Position numbers and translations under genes: made by a program | The notes under the pieces: generated by a model | Databases searched by the model: none | The model's input: only the letters and a program-made list of their open reading frames with translations | Told to the model about the DNA's origin: nothing | Part shown: positions 9,895 to 22,904 of the stretch, in pieces | Layout: every line of letters starts with the position of its first letter | Position numbering within the stretch: the stretch's first letter is position 1 | Source: Colias croceus | Taxonomy: Eukaryota > Arthropoda > Insecta > Lepidoptera > Pieridae | Length of the DNA: 64,000 nucleotides | Direction of reading: 5' to 3' | NCBI RefSeq assembly: GCF_905220415.1 | Contig: NC_059554.1 | Span: 4,427,001-4,491,000 of the forward strand

Positions 9895-10570
9895 AAAAAC
9901 CGGCCAAGTGCGAGTCGGACTCGCGCGCCGAGGGTTCCGTACAAACCTGCAAGGTTTACAAAGTTCGTTCATTACGACAATCGAGTCATAACAATGGTAT
10001 TTTTATTGCAAAATGAAATTCATAACATTACAATGGGGAAAGATGGAGGAGCATAAATTTATTTATTTATTTTATCTATTTATTTATTTTATCTATAATA
10101 TAACTGAAACAAAATTCTAGAAAAGCGGTGTCTGTACAATGAAAATATGGAAAAAAAAATTAGCAGGTGTTATTACTAAATCGATCCCAAACCCAAAACT
10201 GTAGTTAAAAAAATTTTTGTCTGTTTGTCTGTTTGTCTGTTTGTCTGTATGTTCGTGCACGCTAATCTCAGAAACGGCTTATCCGATTTAGATGCGGTTT
10301 TCACTAATATATTGGAGTAATCTTCATTTAACATTTAGTGTTTATTTCATGTCAATCGGTTCGTAAACAAAAAAGTTATGACCATTTAAGTATTCACGGC
10401 GAACATTTGCTAAGGCATTATATTTATTGTACACTGTACAGTGTACGATATAAGTTATCGGTTACAGTTATTCCTATAAATGTCCAGGTGATCATATCGA
10501 AAGTCCCCAAGGGTGGGGGGGAGTGGGATAAGCTGAAGTAGTAGGGGGGAAGGGGTCAAATTAGAATTAT
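9895..10570 (+). repeat. Dispersed lepidopteran-type repeat beginning AACCGGCCAAGTGCGAGTCGG
   Basis: The stretch GGCCAAGTGCGAGTCGGACT followed by an early GGGTTCCGTAC is a widely seen motif in moth and butterfly genomes (family knowledge). It is followed by a microsatellite-like GTCTGTTTGTCTGTTTGTCT run near 10216-10245 and CGCTAATCTCAGAAACGGCT. The borders are approximate and the class is not assigned. Confidence 0.6.
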
Positions 10571-10779
10571 GTTTTTTTCTAGGTAAATTTTATACATAAA
10601 ATGTCCTTTAAATTGTGTCGATTGTCGTATTATATTTTTAACTCCCGACGCAAAAAGATGGGTGATGAGTGTTTGACAACTATATGTGTATAATACATGT
10701 TTGTGCTACCGTAGCTCGCTAACAGGTAATCCGAATTTGATGCGGTTTTTTTTGTTAGGCAGCATATTTTCAGACGCTG

Positions 10780-11360
10780 GTTCTTAGATAAAGTGTACCT
10801 ATCAAAATAGGTTCATCCGTTTATTATATCTAGGTATATAGGGGTAAAAGTGAAATGAAAGTGAACGACCAAATGAAAGTAACAATAAGTCAAATTTTAT
10901 CAAAATCGGTTCATCCATTTATTTGATATAGGTATAAAAGTGGTAATAAAAAAATGAATTTTGTCAAATATACTCAAGTGACATATCAAATGAAAGGGCA
11001 TGACGTGTAAAGTATCATTAGACATATTTAATCAAAATCGGTTCATCCATTTATTATACCTATATATATGGGTAAAAGTGGGAATGAAAAAAACGAATAT
11101 TGTCAAATATGAAAGTGCATAACGGGTGAAGTACAGTTAGTTATATTTTTATCCAATTCGGTTAATCCATTTATTAGATTACAGCGCGGCGGTAAAAGTG
11201 GAAATGAACAATAATCGAATGTGGTCAAATAATATACTCAAACGGGGCATATGAAAGGGCAAAGTGTGAATTACAATTAGTCATATTTTATCGAAATCGG
11301 TTCATCCGTTTATTACATTTAGGGCACTTTAGGGGCGACAGTGGGTATAAATAAACCAAA
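10780..11360 (+). repeat. Diverged tandem repeat, about 95-140 bp period, five copies
   Basis: The motif AAATCGGTTCATCCATTTAT recurs in variant form near 10804, 10901, 11032, 11153 and 11291. Each copy is followed by a ggtaaaagtggaaatgaa-like stretch and a tgtcaaat-atgaaaggg-like stretch. The copies differ by substitutions and small indels. Non-coding; probably internal repeats of a mobile element. Confidence 0.7.
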
Positions 11361-11659
11361 TGGAGCATCAAACGACAGGATATTAAAATCTTACGACGAT
11401 CGACGATCTTAAAAATTAAGTAAGTACCATTCTAAAAAAAATATTTATAGAGGTATATATGATATTATATTATGATAATGTTGGCATGGCAGCCCCGACG
11501 ACTTTGTTTTTTTTATAAATATTTAAAATGGTATTTATTTTTAAAGATCGTCGGGAAGTTTGTGAAATTATTTATTCCTTTTTCTATGCACTTTTCTTCG
11601 TTGCGTTGGGGTTTTTTTTATTTAATTTTTATTGCACGGTCTAAACGGTTTAGTTACTA

Positions 11660-12442
11660 TAGGTAAACCAGAATCTGATGGCAATTTGGGAAATCAAAAT
11701 TTTGAGTGTGCAACCCTAGGGAAAATGGACTGAACGATCTTGATACTGCTTATTTTTTATTTTGTCCTTAATATCATTAGTCACATTACATAAGTGGACA
11801 ATACTGTACTTAATAATGAGATATCCACTTAATATTATTTAGTTACATACTTACATGTATAATATACAATTATACATATTACTTTTATACTATATTTGTA
11901 TATTCATTACCAGTGTGCCATGTGAAAATATCGATATAATGATAATGTAGATCAAAACTGCTTATAATTTTTTATAAAATAAAATTATGTTTATTTTCGT
12001 CACACATTATAAAATTGACTTGGACAGCTTGGACTTGACGAATAGCCGTATTGGAAACTCCTGTAATAAGTTTTCATAAAATTATATTCTAATCAACAAA
12101 CAATATTATAGTTACCTACATATAATATTTTTTAATATAAAGTATGAAAACGGGTAAGTCAAATTTACAAATAAAATCTTGAAAATTGAAAATTGTGATG
12201 TGTTTGACCCTTCTTCATCGAATGTTTTTCTATACACATTATAAACAACACCTCTTGCTTGTGATCGCAGCGGCTTTTTCGACATTTTCGAAGATTTTTT
12301 AGACAAAATCCTAAAAATTATTCATCAACTGCAAAAAAGACAAATAATTTGACAACCAATTTGATAGTTGTCAAATAAGTTGCCACATGAAAATCTATTA
12401 TTTCTTAAATATAAATATGCCATCAGATTCTGGTAGACCTTT
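11660..12442 (-). mobile_element. Internally deleted DNA transposon with about 22-bp TIRs
   Basis: The ends 11661-11683 (ACCAGAATCTGATGGCA) and 12419-12441 (TGCCATCAGATTCTGGT) are inverted copies. Between them a minus-strand ORF (12306-12112) begins MSKKSSKMSKKPLRSQARGV and continues YNVYRKTFDEEG. This resembles N-termini of Tc1/mariner-related (DDE_3-type) transposase proteins of insects from memory. The rest of the transposase is missing, so this is a deletion derivative. Flanking target duplication is not clear. Confidence 0.6.
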
Positions 12443-12449
12443 ACAGGCG

Positions 12450-13600
12450 TGAGACAGGAAAGATCAGTAGGCGTAGTCTCGACACTAATCGACATCGATA
12501 TCGACCGAAATCGGTCGGTAACTAACGATTATCAGTAACCAATCAGTAACTATAGTATAGACCTAAAAAATTTAGTGTTCTTTTTCCAAGAAATTTAGCT
12601 TAGTTTTAGGGAATAGATAGTAAATTAAAATTAGTTATATTAATTTTCGCATTATTACAATTGCAATTGCATATAAAAAAGCAAATTTTATGCACAAAAA
12701 AACATGGCAGTTAATTTAATTTTAATCAAATTCGATATTTTTTATATCAATCGATTAATTAATGTTCTATTAATTACATATTCATGGAATCCAAAATTCC
12801 ATGTATGGCAATCTCTTTATTTACTTTTTTGACATTTGACATCAATCATCAATCATGAAAATAATATTTCATATTTCTATCAAAATAAATATAAATTGTG
12901 TGTTTTCAAGAGGATAATTTTTAATTATGTTCTTAAAAGTCCTCTAAATCTATTGGATAACAAATATCCTAAGAAAATATCAATCTGCGTTATGTTTTAT
13001 ATAGTTAAAGCTATTAGTTTTAGTTTAGTAATATTTTGTTATTTGTGAAGTGCAATAAAATTCTAATCAAAAGACTCCAAAAGCTCTACAAGATAATTCT
13101 GCTCAATTCGAAGCCTTTTGAGAAATCTTTAAGACATCATAGAAACTGACGGAACTAAAACTAAGGACGGAACGGATAATTTTTGATAATTTGTATCACT
13201 TGTATTTTTAGCTTGTATTATTATATTATGTGCATCATTGTATATTTTATTACAGTTAATAAGCAAAAGATGCAATGCAATTGATTTAGCGGTTCACAGT
13301 TAATATTATTTATGTGTTAAATATAAATATTTATCTATAAATTTTATATTTTACATATGAACAAGTTACTAGAATTATTATGTTGGTGAGGGGTGATGGT
13401 TTTGAGCCAAATTTTCAACTACGCTATTATAAACTGTTAAATGAAAATTTTCTAATAAATTTTTTTCGTAATTGGATCGTTTTATTTTATTTGTATTCAT
13501 CTGTATAATTTTATTATCCTAGAAGTTCAGAAAGAAATTTATCGAATTTTTAGGCTGAATAAATGCAGACAGCAGTAAACTATTCTAATATTTATTTAAT
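12450..13600. other. AT-rich intergenic sequence
   Basis: No gene, RNA or repeat boundary that I can support. A short 70-codon frame at 12836-13048 has AT-driven composition and no recognisable domain. Confidence 0.6.
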
Positions 13601-13601
13601 A

Positions 13602-13787
13602 CTAGTCGTCCGCCCCGGCTTCGCCCGTGGTACATTTTTCGCAATAAAAGGTAGCCTATGTCCTTTCTCGGGTATCAAAATATCTCCATACCAAATTTCA
13701 TGCAAATTGGTTCAGTAGAATAGGCGTGATGAAGTAACAGACAGACAGACAGAGTTACTTTCGCATTTATAATATTAGTATGGATAA
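13602..13787 (+). repeat. Dispersed repeat (family A), CTAGTCGTCCGCC...TAGTATGGAT
   Basis: The short element has CGCCCCGGCTTCGCCCGTGG near its start, CTATGTCCTTTCTCGGGTAT in the middle, and ends in ACAGACAGACAGAG then TTACTTTCGCATTTATAATA. Related copies lie at 27844-28085, 47739-47950 and 52074-52294. Probably a short retroelement (SINE or LINE tail). Confidence 0.8.
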
Positions 13788-13830
13788 GTAATATGTACAT
13801 ATTATTATAAGAGGCTTCTGAACATCTTCT

Positions 13831-13999
13831 TATAATATAAAAATGAATCGCAAAATGTGTTGGTAAGCGCATAACTCGAGAACGGCTGAACCGATTTCGA
13901 TAATTCTTTTTTTATTATATTCCTTGAAGTACGAGGATGGTTGTTATGGAGAGAAAACGTAAACATGTACCACGGGCGAAGCCGGGGCGGACCGCTAGT
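13831..13999 (+). repeat. Dispersed repeat (family C), second copy
   Basis: Near-identical to 8461-8624, ending ACCACGGGCGAAGCCGGGGC then GGACCGCTAGT. Confidence 0.8.
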
Positions 14000-14143
14000 T
14001 TTCAATAAAATTTTGAAACCATCTTAAAAATAAAACATTATTTGTGTATTTTATTTTAATTGCAATAACATTAAATAAGAGAAAAAATTATTGCGTTTAA
14101 TCATATAGCATCGGAAGTGTGAAATATCTTTTTTATTATAAAA

Positions 14144-14473
14144 CTAGCTTCCGTCCGCGCGGAAAAATTAACAAAAATTAAGATTTCTTTTTTCTACGTA
14201 TTTTTCCGGGATAAAAAGTATCCTATTTTATGCCCAGGATAATAAGGTAAAAAGGATAATAATTATAACAAATTTCATCGAAATCGAACCGTTAGTTTTT
14301 ATGTGATGCCTTCACATACAGACAGATAGACAGAAAGACAGACAAAAATTTTTTTTAATCACATATCTGGGTTAGGTATCGATCCAGTAACACCCCCTGC
14401 TATTTATTTTTTCAATATTTGCAATGTACAGAATTGACACTTCTACAGATTTATTATATGTATAGATTATAAT
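14144..14473 (+). repeat. Dispersed repeat (family B), uninterrupted copy
   Basis: Full counterpart of the split copy at 1292-3805, including the tail tctacagatttattatat followed directly by gtatagatta. It is the empty-site reference for the transposon at 1587-3787. Confidence 0.85.
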
Positions 14474-14949
14474 AATCTATAATTTTTCCGATATTTTCAA
14501 CCGTATCTACTTACAAACCCACACAAACCGTAAGGCCCTTCTCCCATTACGATACGCACAGGCGATTCAAGTATCCTGCAAGTCTCGGAGACTAGTCGCC
14601 GCGGAGTAACTCACATTATCACATACATTTGTATGTAGGCTCGCACACTACGCTATCGGTATCCTACACGTCCGCGACTAGCATCGCACGACTCACCGTG
14701 TTGGTCGCTTTTGCGTCACGTCTCCCGCGTATCTCTTCGGTAGAAAAATAAAAATTTCTAATCATCATGAGTTGTAGTTCTCGTGCGGCTACAAATCTCT
14801 ACAATTTATTTTTATTTCAATATATGGATGAATCCAGTACTTCTTACTCTTATGTTGCCGTCTTCTATTTCTATAAAAAAGAAAAACTGCAAGAGCTTCT
14901 TCGTCACTGGAATCGCTGATTGCTCGACATAACGACCTAACTGTTGTTA

Positions 14950-15680
14950 CAATAAATAAATGATTATTATGTTTCTCATTTCCATAATACTCGGGTACCA
15001 CCAGAAGGACGGTACCCGGATCTTTGGAAGGCTTACGTGGGGACACGGATCCAACACGCAGAGGCCCTTTGAGACTTTTAATGTGTTGGGGGACACCAGC
15101 CGCAGCCTGCCCATGACTGCACTATAGAGATACAGCCCTAGGCAGTCCGCGGCCGATGTAGGACTATTGCAGGGTATGGAAATTTAATAATTTGGCTATG
15201 GATTGGGATGCTAAATGGACTGGTACTGGGGACTATGGGAAACTATGGCACCTGCCTTTCTACTAAAAGAAAGTAAAAATATGTTGGCAGGTGGTGACTC
15301 GCCCTCTCACTGTATGGGCCCCCGAAATAAGTCGCTGCAATAGTGCGACAAGGGGGCAACATATTGCGAGCAGCTAAGGGTGGAGAGGCGTCCCTGGACT
15401 TTAAACTCCGATCACGCGCTCCCTGAGGGTCCAGCATCACGTGCCCACTCGCCACTTACGCTTCGCATCCACCCTTCGAGCTAAAAGCTCTCGCGACTCC
15501 ACTCTGGCCGGCCGGTTAAGGCAAGCCAGAGGTGGGGGTCCTGTCCTCGTCAGGCTTCACTCCGACCGGCCGGTGAAGGCAAGCCGGAGATGAAGACAGG
15601 GGTCTCCCCCGGGAGCACTCGGTTCCCGCGGGGTCGCTACTCCCCGACACCCCGCCACAAGGTGTCCTGCGGGTTGACTG
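14950..15680. repeat. GC-rich tandem unit 1 (about 728 bp)
   Basis: Contains AAGGCTTACGTGGGGACAC, CAACACGCAGAGGCCCTTT, ACACCAGCCGCAGCCTGCCC and a GTACC..GGTACC hairpin near 14994-15018. It ends with TCGGTTCCCGCGGGGTCGCT and CCGCCACAAGGTGTCCTGCG. All these blocks recur in unit 2. Minus-strand frames (15046-14789, 15455-15243, 15878-15516) are not recognisable proteins. Possibly the 3' UTR of a LINE. Confidence 0.75.
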
Positions 15681-16500
15681 ATTGATTATTATTATGTCTC
15701 TCTCCATAATACACGGGTATCGCCGTAAGGATGATACCCGGTCCTTTGGAAGGCTTACGTGGGGACACAGGTCCAACACGCAGAGGCCCTTTAGAGAATT
15801 TAATGTGTAGTGGGACACCAGCCGCAGCCTGCCCATGGCTGCACTATAGAGATACAGCCCTGGGCAGTCCGCGGCCAATGTAGGACTATTGCAGAAAAAT
15901 GGAAATGAATAAAACTGGGTTATGGAAGGGGGTGTTAGATGGACTGGTATATTGAGTCTATGGGGGCTATGGACGTCTGCCTTTTCAATATTAAAAATTG
16001 AAAATTATGGCAGACGGTGACTCGCCAGTTCGGTCGATGGGCTCCCAAAAAGGTTACCGATAATGGCAACAAGGGGGCAGCATCAGCTGAACGGCTGGGG
16101 GTGTAGAGAGGTGCGGCACCGGTTTCACCATCGCGAGCCCGCGGGCCCGGAGCGGGTTTTCCCGCTATTACGCCATTAGACACTTCCACCCCCGAGCATA
16201 TAGCTCTAGCGGCTCCACTCTGGACGGCCAACAAAGGCAAGCCAGAGGTGGGGGATCCTGAACCTCGTCATTGTTCACTCCGAACTGCCACCGGGACAGC
16301 CCAGAGGTGAGGACAGGGACCTCCCCCGGGAGCGCTCGGTTCCCGCGGGGTCGCTACTCCCCAACACCTCGCCACAAGGTGCCCTGCGGGGTGACTGACT
16401 GCACGGTTGGGATATCTATTGTAGATATGCCAACCGGGGGCGATGGGGTCGTCACATCCCTACGCCATTATTATTATATAACGTCCGCCCACAAAAACGA
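15681..16500. repeat. GC-rich tandem unit 2
   Basis: Second copy of the unit at 14950, about 728 bp downstream and diverged by substitutions and small indels. Each unit is preceded by an ATTATTATTATG-like run, and a further ATTATTATTAT run follows at about 16467. An (ATT)n tail would fit a non-LTR retrotransposon end. Confidence 0.75.
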
Positions 16501-16643
16501 GGCACAATAATGATGAATTTAGTCATTTTTCAGTTGCATAATATGCGATCATCGGGTAGCGAGCAAATATCTTACTAGTATTCTACTCGAGTATCGTACC
16601 TATTCTAGAAGTATCGTAAATCGTTATGGGAGAAGGGCTTTAG

Positions 16644-17295
16644 TTATCGAGATCTTGTCGAGATCAAAACGTCGGTATCATAACGATTGACAATGTCAAA
16701 GAATAATTTGTTTTGACAACATTCGAATGTGTTGCAAAGAAATGATTTTCCAAATCCATGAAATCTATATTTTATTATTCATATATTACGGATATTATAT
16801 TGTATTGTTCATATATTTACGGAATTGAAATAATGATGTTATTAATTTAGATAAAAATGCATTACTACAAGGCTATTATTATATAAATATTTTGACGCAT
16901 AACGGAAAGTTTTGTGAAGAATAAAAATTATAAACAAATATGTATCCATTGTATGCTTCCATCAAATTGGGGAGAGGTATTAAGCGACATCATTTTCATT
17001 GCTGAAGACGGGTCTATAAATTAGTTGTCGGTAATTACCGACTAATTTGTACAGACTACCGGTACTGATTTGGATTTGGTGCTGGATTTGATAAGAACTG
17101 AGTATCGATTAAGCTGATCAGTTGCTGCACGATACATTGTTAATAACATCCATACAAGGAAGGAAGAAATTTGCTCGCCTCCCCCCTGGTGCTTAAAAAT
17201 AATAATATGACATAATGTAAAAGAAATACATAGAAAATTAATAAGGCATTTATTTTTTTTATTTTTTAGCACAGTTCGGTAATAAATTTTACTAT
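16644..17295. other. AT-rich intergenic sequence
   Basis: No gene seen. A small hairpin (TCGGTAATTACCGA, about 17028-17041, flanked by AATTAGT/ACTAATT) is the only structure noted. Confidence 0.5.
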
Positions 17296-18668
<1,373 letters not shown>

Positions 18669-18950
18669 TGATGTATAATTCCACATAGCAGCTCTATATA
18701 ATTCCACACAGAGAGAACACGTGCAGTAACCACCAATATTTAAAGACAACTGACGGATTTTTGAGTTTTTTGACTGACAGGCTACCGTCACCTACCACCC
18801 GATTTGTTTTTGATTGTGTATGACCATGAATTGACTTCTATTTCTTTTGAACAAGGTGTAAAATGCAAGTTCGTTGTTTAGGGCTCTTACGATTCAATGA
18901 TTCGAGTGTCTTCGGAAATACGACAATTAGCGAAGATTTGCATGTGCATT
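18669..18950. other. Spacer between minisatellite and LINE
   Basis: Contains two copies of TATAATTCCACA at 18673 and 18698. Nothing else is seen. Confidence 0.5.
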
Positions 18951-19130
18951 ATTAATTTTGGATTACTGTAATATATTTTTTATAATAAGGACACCAGACG
19001 ACTGAATTGTATTCAAGGTTAGACCTTACGAGAGAATTATAAAGTATTTTCATAGCGAGAGTAGATTTAAAATCCTGTGTATTACGAAAAATAAAACCTA
19101 GCATTTTAAAACTTTTGCGAACCACCAGAT

Positions 19131-20261
19131 CTATATGTGTATCAAACCTGCATTCCTCATCCAATGTCCTAAGTCTTTTAGATTGTACTTTTGATTAATA
19201 GCAATATCATCAATTTTATAAGTAGTTTTGAATTTAACATGTTTTCTGGAAAGTTTTATAAAACTACATTTACTTCCATTCAGTTGCATTAGGTTATTCT
19301 TACACCAGAGAGATACTCGATTTATATCATCCTGCAGTTTTTGTTGGTCTTGAGAGCAATTTACCGATCTGAAAAGTTTTAAGTCGTCCGCATAAACTTC
19401 ATATTCAGATTCCAAGATAACATTTGTAATGTCGTTAATAAATAATGTAAACAATAATGGGCCTAGATGGGAGCCTTGGGGAACTCCAGATAACTGATAA
19501 TATTCTTTAGACTGATATCCGCTAAGCCTAACTGTTTGTGGTCTAAGGTATAATTAAGACTGCAACCAGATTTCTGAAAGACAAAAAGTGTCCCTAAGTT
19601 TTTTAATTAGCAGATGGTGATTCACTGTATCAAAGGCCTTACTGAAATCAGTGTAGATTGCGTCGACCTCATTACCGTTACTTATTTTTGTTATCACTGA
19701 CTTAGTGAAACTTAGCAAGTTGGTAAGTGTCGAACTTTTTTTTGTGAAACCATGCTGGTTCACAGAAATAAGACTCTTGGTGTGCCACGATATGTAACTA
19801 TAAACGAAAGACTCAAAAATTTTCTCGGGTATCGATAACAACGTAATAGGCCGATAATTTTTTACTTCGCACTTATCCCCCTGTTTAAAAATTGGCACTA
19901 TCAAACCTTTTTTCCAAATAGTTGGAAATATTCCGCTGTTTAGAGATTTATTATAAATTATAGATAGAGGAACTGACAATTCCGTTGCACATCTTTTGTA
20001 AAATACCGTACTGATACCGTCATAACCCGAACCTTTAGTAATATCGAGTAATTGTAATTTACGCTTGACTTCTCGTTCATTAATATTTACGTTATTACGA
20101 GCACACATAGTTAAATATGAAAGTACGTTTTGTGACGACAAGGATGACGATGATTGACTGTATACCGAAGAAAAATGTTCAACAAATAAGTTTGCTATTT
20201 CATTACCATCATTTGCTGATTTATCATTTAAGTACCATAACAGATGGAAAGTTGCAGGCAT
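19131..20261 (-). pseudogene. LINE ORF2 fragment: reverse transcriptase domain
   Basis: Two same-frame pieces (20261-19554 and 19454-19131) are separated by one in-frame TAA after WLQS. They contain motif A (FSKAFDTVNH), motif B (PQGSHLGPLLF) and the catalytic YADD. Confidence 0.88.
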
Positions 20262-21465
20262 GACTCCTCTTAGATTTTACGTAGGTCCAAAAGTTTTTAG
20301 GATTTTTTAATATATCGCCCTGTATTTTAGTTATATAATCTTCATAAGACTTATCTAATATAATGCGAGTTCTATTTTTTAATAAATTATACTGCAATTT
20401 ATCCATTTCGTTTTTATATATTTTATAGCGTTTACGATATTTTTCTTTTTCACCTAACAATTTAATAAGCCTATTTGTGAACCAGGGAGGATACTTAGAG
20501 TTGCGTCTTTGCTTAAGTGGTACGTATTGCTTTATTAAATTTCGCAAGATAGAATAAAATTCGGAAACCATAGTATTTACATCCATGTCGTAGGGTAGCC
20601 TTGATGTCCAATCAATCACAGATAGATCGTGCTTAATATTATCATATTTACCATTGAAAAAATTGAATATGTCATTCCGTTCTGTGACGTTGTGTTTTAG
20701 GTATAGAGGTGTTTCCAAACTAACATTTATGATTAGAGGTGGATGATATTTATCAACAGTGGATATGGGCTCCAGTGCTTCCGTGACTATGACCTTATTT
20801 AAATTTGATAATACCAGATCTAATATTATATTATTACAGTTAACAATGGCATTATATTGTTTATAGTTACAGAAAGCCATGAAGTCAATAAGTGAAACTG
20901 CAACCGGGTTATTACAATTATGTGGACACAAAAAATTGTCATAATGTTCTTTTCTAATCCAATTTAAATTACTACCCATATTAAAGTCACCAACAATCAG
21001 GTGGTTTACCGACTGATTAGCAGCAATGGAAGATTTATTTAAAAAGTTTTCTAGAACCGCACTATTGATGGGGGGAGGAATATAGACCGCACATAAATTA
21101 ATTCTCTGCAATCCATTTGTAGTAGGAAATTCTATTGCTGCCCATAAATCCTCAGCAGTACTTTCAAAATTAGTCATTCTAAAGGATTTCACTGATTTAT
21201 GCACGGCAATGAGTACACCACCACCATCTTTATCCCTAAATAATGAGTTAGACTGTCTATCCCTTCTGTAAATTTCATAACGATTATCAAGTATTTCTCC
21301 ATCAAATATGTTATGGTTAAGCCATGTTTCAGTCAATACTATTATTAAGTAGTTATTTGCCAGTACGTTTTTGTGAATATCAAGTAGCTTAGTTCTCATT
21401 CCCCTGATGTTTTGGTAATAAATAATTGGTTCAATTTGTTTTTTAATGTTTCGAACTCGATTCAT
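20224..21465 (-). pseudogene. LINE ORF2 fragment: endonuclease domain
   Basis: 413-codon open frame with the endonuclease signature motifs GDFN, TETW and YIPPP. It ends prematurely by frameshift just before the RT palm, and the reading continues in another frame from about 20240. Confidence 0.85.
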
Positions 21466-21479
21466 AATACAAAATAAAA

Positions 21480-21657
21480 AAAATACAAAAGATATACTAG
21501 AGCAAAATAAAAATTAAGTTGTATCTCAATTTGGAAAAAAAATATAATTAATCACCGAATTATTTGAGTAGCTGTTGAAGGTGATCAATACTTAGGATAT
21601 TCCTTGCAGGACTCGCCTCCTCTTTACGTATAAAAATTTTCACGTTTCGCACAAAAC
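21480..21657. other. Spacer between LINE and foldback MITE
   Basis: May include the truncated 5' region of the LINE. No other feature is seen. Confidence 0.4.
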
Positions 21658-22100
21658 AAATCCCACCAAAAACATTTTCATGTAAAATGTTGCCAAGACG
21701 AGCCCATTTATGACTCGCACTGTCAAAAAGTTATCAGATCTCATGTAGAGCGAAGCTTCTAACACTACACGCCCTAACTCTACAAGGCCTAACTTCACAA
21801 ACTCTACACCTTAGTCAAAATATGTGGCTTGGCCATTTCGCTACATTCACATCGGCGTAAGGTGAAAAATTAATTCACTGTGCATTACTTTTGTGTTATA
21901 CAATAGTTCTTGTAGTAACGAACGGCCAAGCCACATATTTTGACTAAGGTGTAGAGTTTGTGAAGTTAGGCCTTGTAGAGTTAGGGCGTGTAGTGTTAGA
22001 AGCTTCGCTCTACATGAGATCTGATAACTTTTTGACAGTGCGAGTCATAAATGGGCTCGTCTTGGCAACATTTTACATGAAAATGTTTTTGGTGGGATTT
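21658..22100. mobile_element. Foldback MITE with about 180-bp near-perfect inverted arms
   Basis: The left arm 21658-21835 (AAATCCCACCAAAAACATTT at the end) is repeated almost base for base, inverted, at 21923-22100. The loop is about 87 bp. The termini TCCCACCAAAAACATTTTC are familiar from many lepidopteran loci (family knowledge). No coding capacity. The very high arm identity suggests recent activity or arm homogenisation. Confidence 0.9.
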
Positions 22101-22194
22101 CATTTCTTTTTGTAAGTTGTTTGTAACAAAATTTTATAAGTATGTCGATTAAAGTTTTAATTTTTTTTTAACAAGGAGTACCTATACATATATA

Positions 22195-22690
22195 TATCTA
22201 GGGGAACCAAGTTTTAGATTATTAGATTAGACCTCTAGCGTCATCAAAATTTAATTTAAAATTACAGGTCTCATACAAACTCCCATCCCCTAGTTTAAGG
22301 GGTTGGGGGATGAAAGTTACAAGTTTTATAATTTTTTTGTTGTTTGTGTGCTAATACTAGCTTACATACAAAATTTCAGCTTTCTAGGACATTAGGAAAT
22401 ACCTTAAGAATTTTGATGATCATCAGTGAGTCAGTGACGAAATTAGCGTTTTTTAGATATAAATAAAATCTGAAGTATAAAAGCTAATGTAATTAAAACT
22501 TAATATTTTCAATAAGTCCGCTATTGGCAATATATCCCGAAAATTTTGTTGATCTAGCATAATCCAAACCCAAGTTATGAGGGTTCAAAAAAACGTCGAA
22601 GCGCTTCGAGAAAAGGTAGGTAGTGCCCGTGCGCTTCGCTTGTTCGCTTTGCTCGTCTTGGCGGGGGCACTACCGTGCCCCCAGATTTAT
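22195..22690. repeat. Dispersed repeat of undetermined class
   Basis: Contains ACAAAATTTCAGCTTTCTAG, GATGATCATCAGTGAGTCAG and a GC-rich end with GCGGGGGCACTACCGTGCCC. These blocks look like a common lepidopteran interspersed repeat. The borders are approximate. Confidence 0.5.
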
Positions 22691-22904
22691 AACCGTTCCT
22701 TTTAGCCTGTTTACGTGTTTCAGCATGCAGATGTTTGTTTGCCAATGTCAGATGTCCATTTACGTATACTGGTGATTCAGGACCGGATATGGCCAGAAGA
22801 GATGATGATAGTTTTTTGTCTTTATGGGATTTGTTGTAATTAATGACAGCTGCAAGGAAATTATCCCGGATGAACTTGTTAGGAAACTGACATACAAGAT
22901 TTCT

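Larger units (their letters stand above)
14531..16643. mobile_element. TIR element enclosing a duplicated GC-rich insert
   Basis: The left end GGCCCTTCTCCCATTACGAT (14534-14553) matches the right end inverted (ATCGTTATGGGAGAAGGGCT, about 16620-16639) with few differences. The interior is mostly two copies of a GC-rich unit (see 14950-16500). The target duplication is uncertain: TAA precedes the left end but TTT follows the right end. Confidence 0.55.
18952..21465 (-). mobile_element. Decayed non-LTR retrotransposon (endonuclease plus reverse transcriptase)
   Basis: Minus-strand frames order as one ORF2. An EEP endonuclease (YYQNIRGMRTK, VLTETWLNHN, LIVGDFNMG) runs from 21465. Reverse transcriptase motifs follow: WKKGLIVPIFKQGDKCEVKN, NYRPITLL, YTDFSKAFDTVNH, GVPQGSHLGPLLF and EVYADDLKLF. 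A C-terminal stretch LEYNSVVWCPYYKKYI follows. The frame is broken by a frameshift near 20240, an in-frame stop near 19550 and another frameshift near 19165. No ORF1 or 3' tail is visible, so both ends look truncated. This is a Jockey/CR1-like layout; the clade is not decided. Confidence 0.88.

Noticed and set aside
14789..16510. Several ORFs of 70-120 codons in the GC-rich tandem units
   Set aside because: They differ between the two copies of the unit and match no known protein. The repeat is more simply a non-coding LINE end or satellite-like unit.
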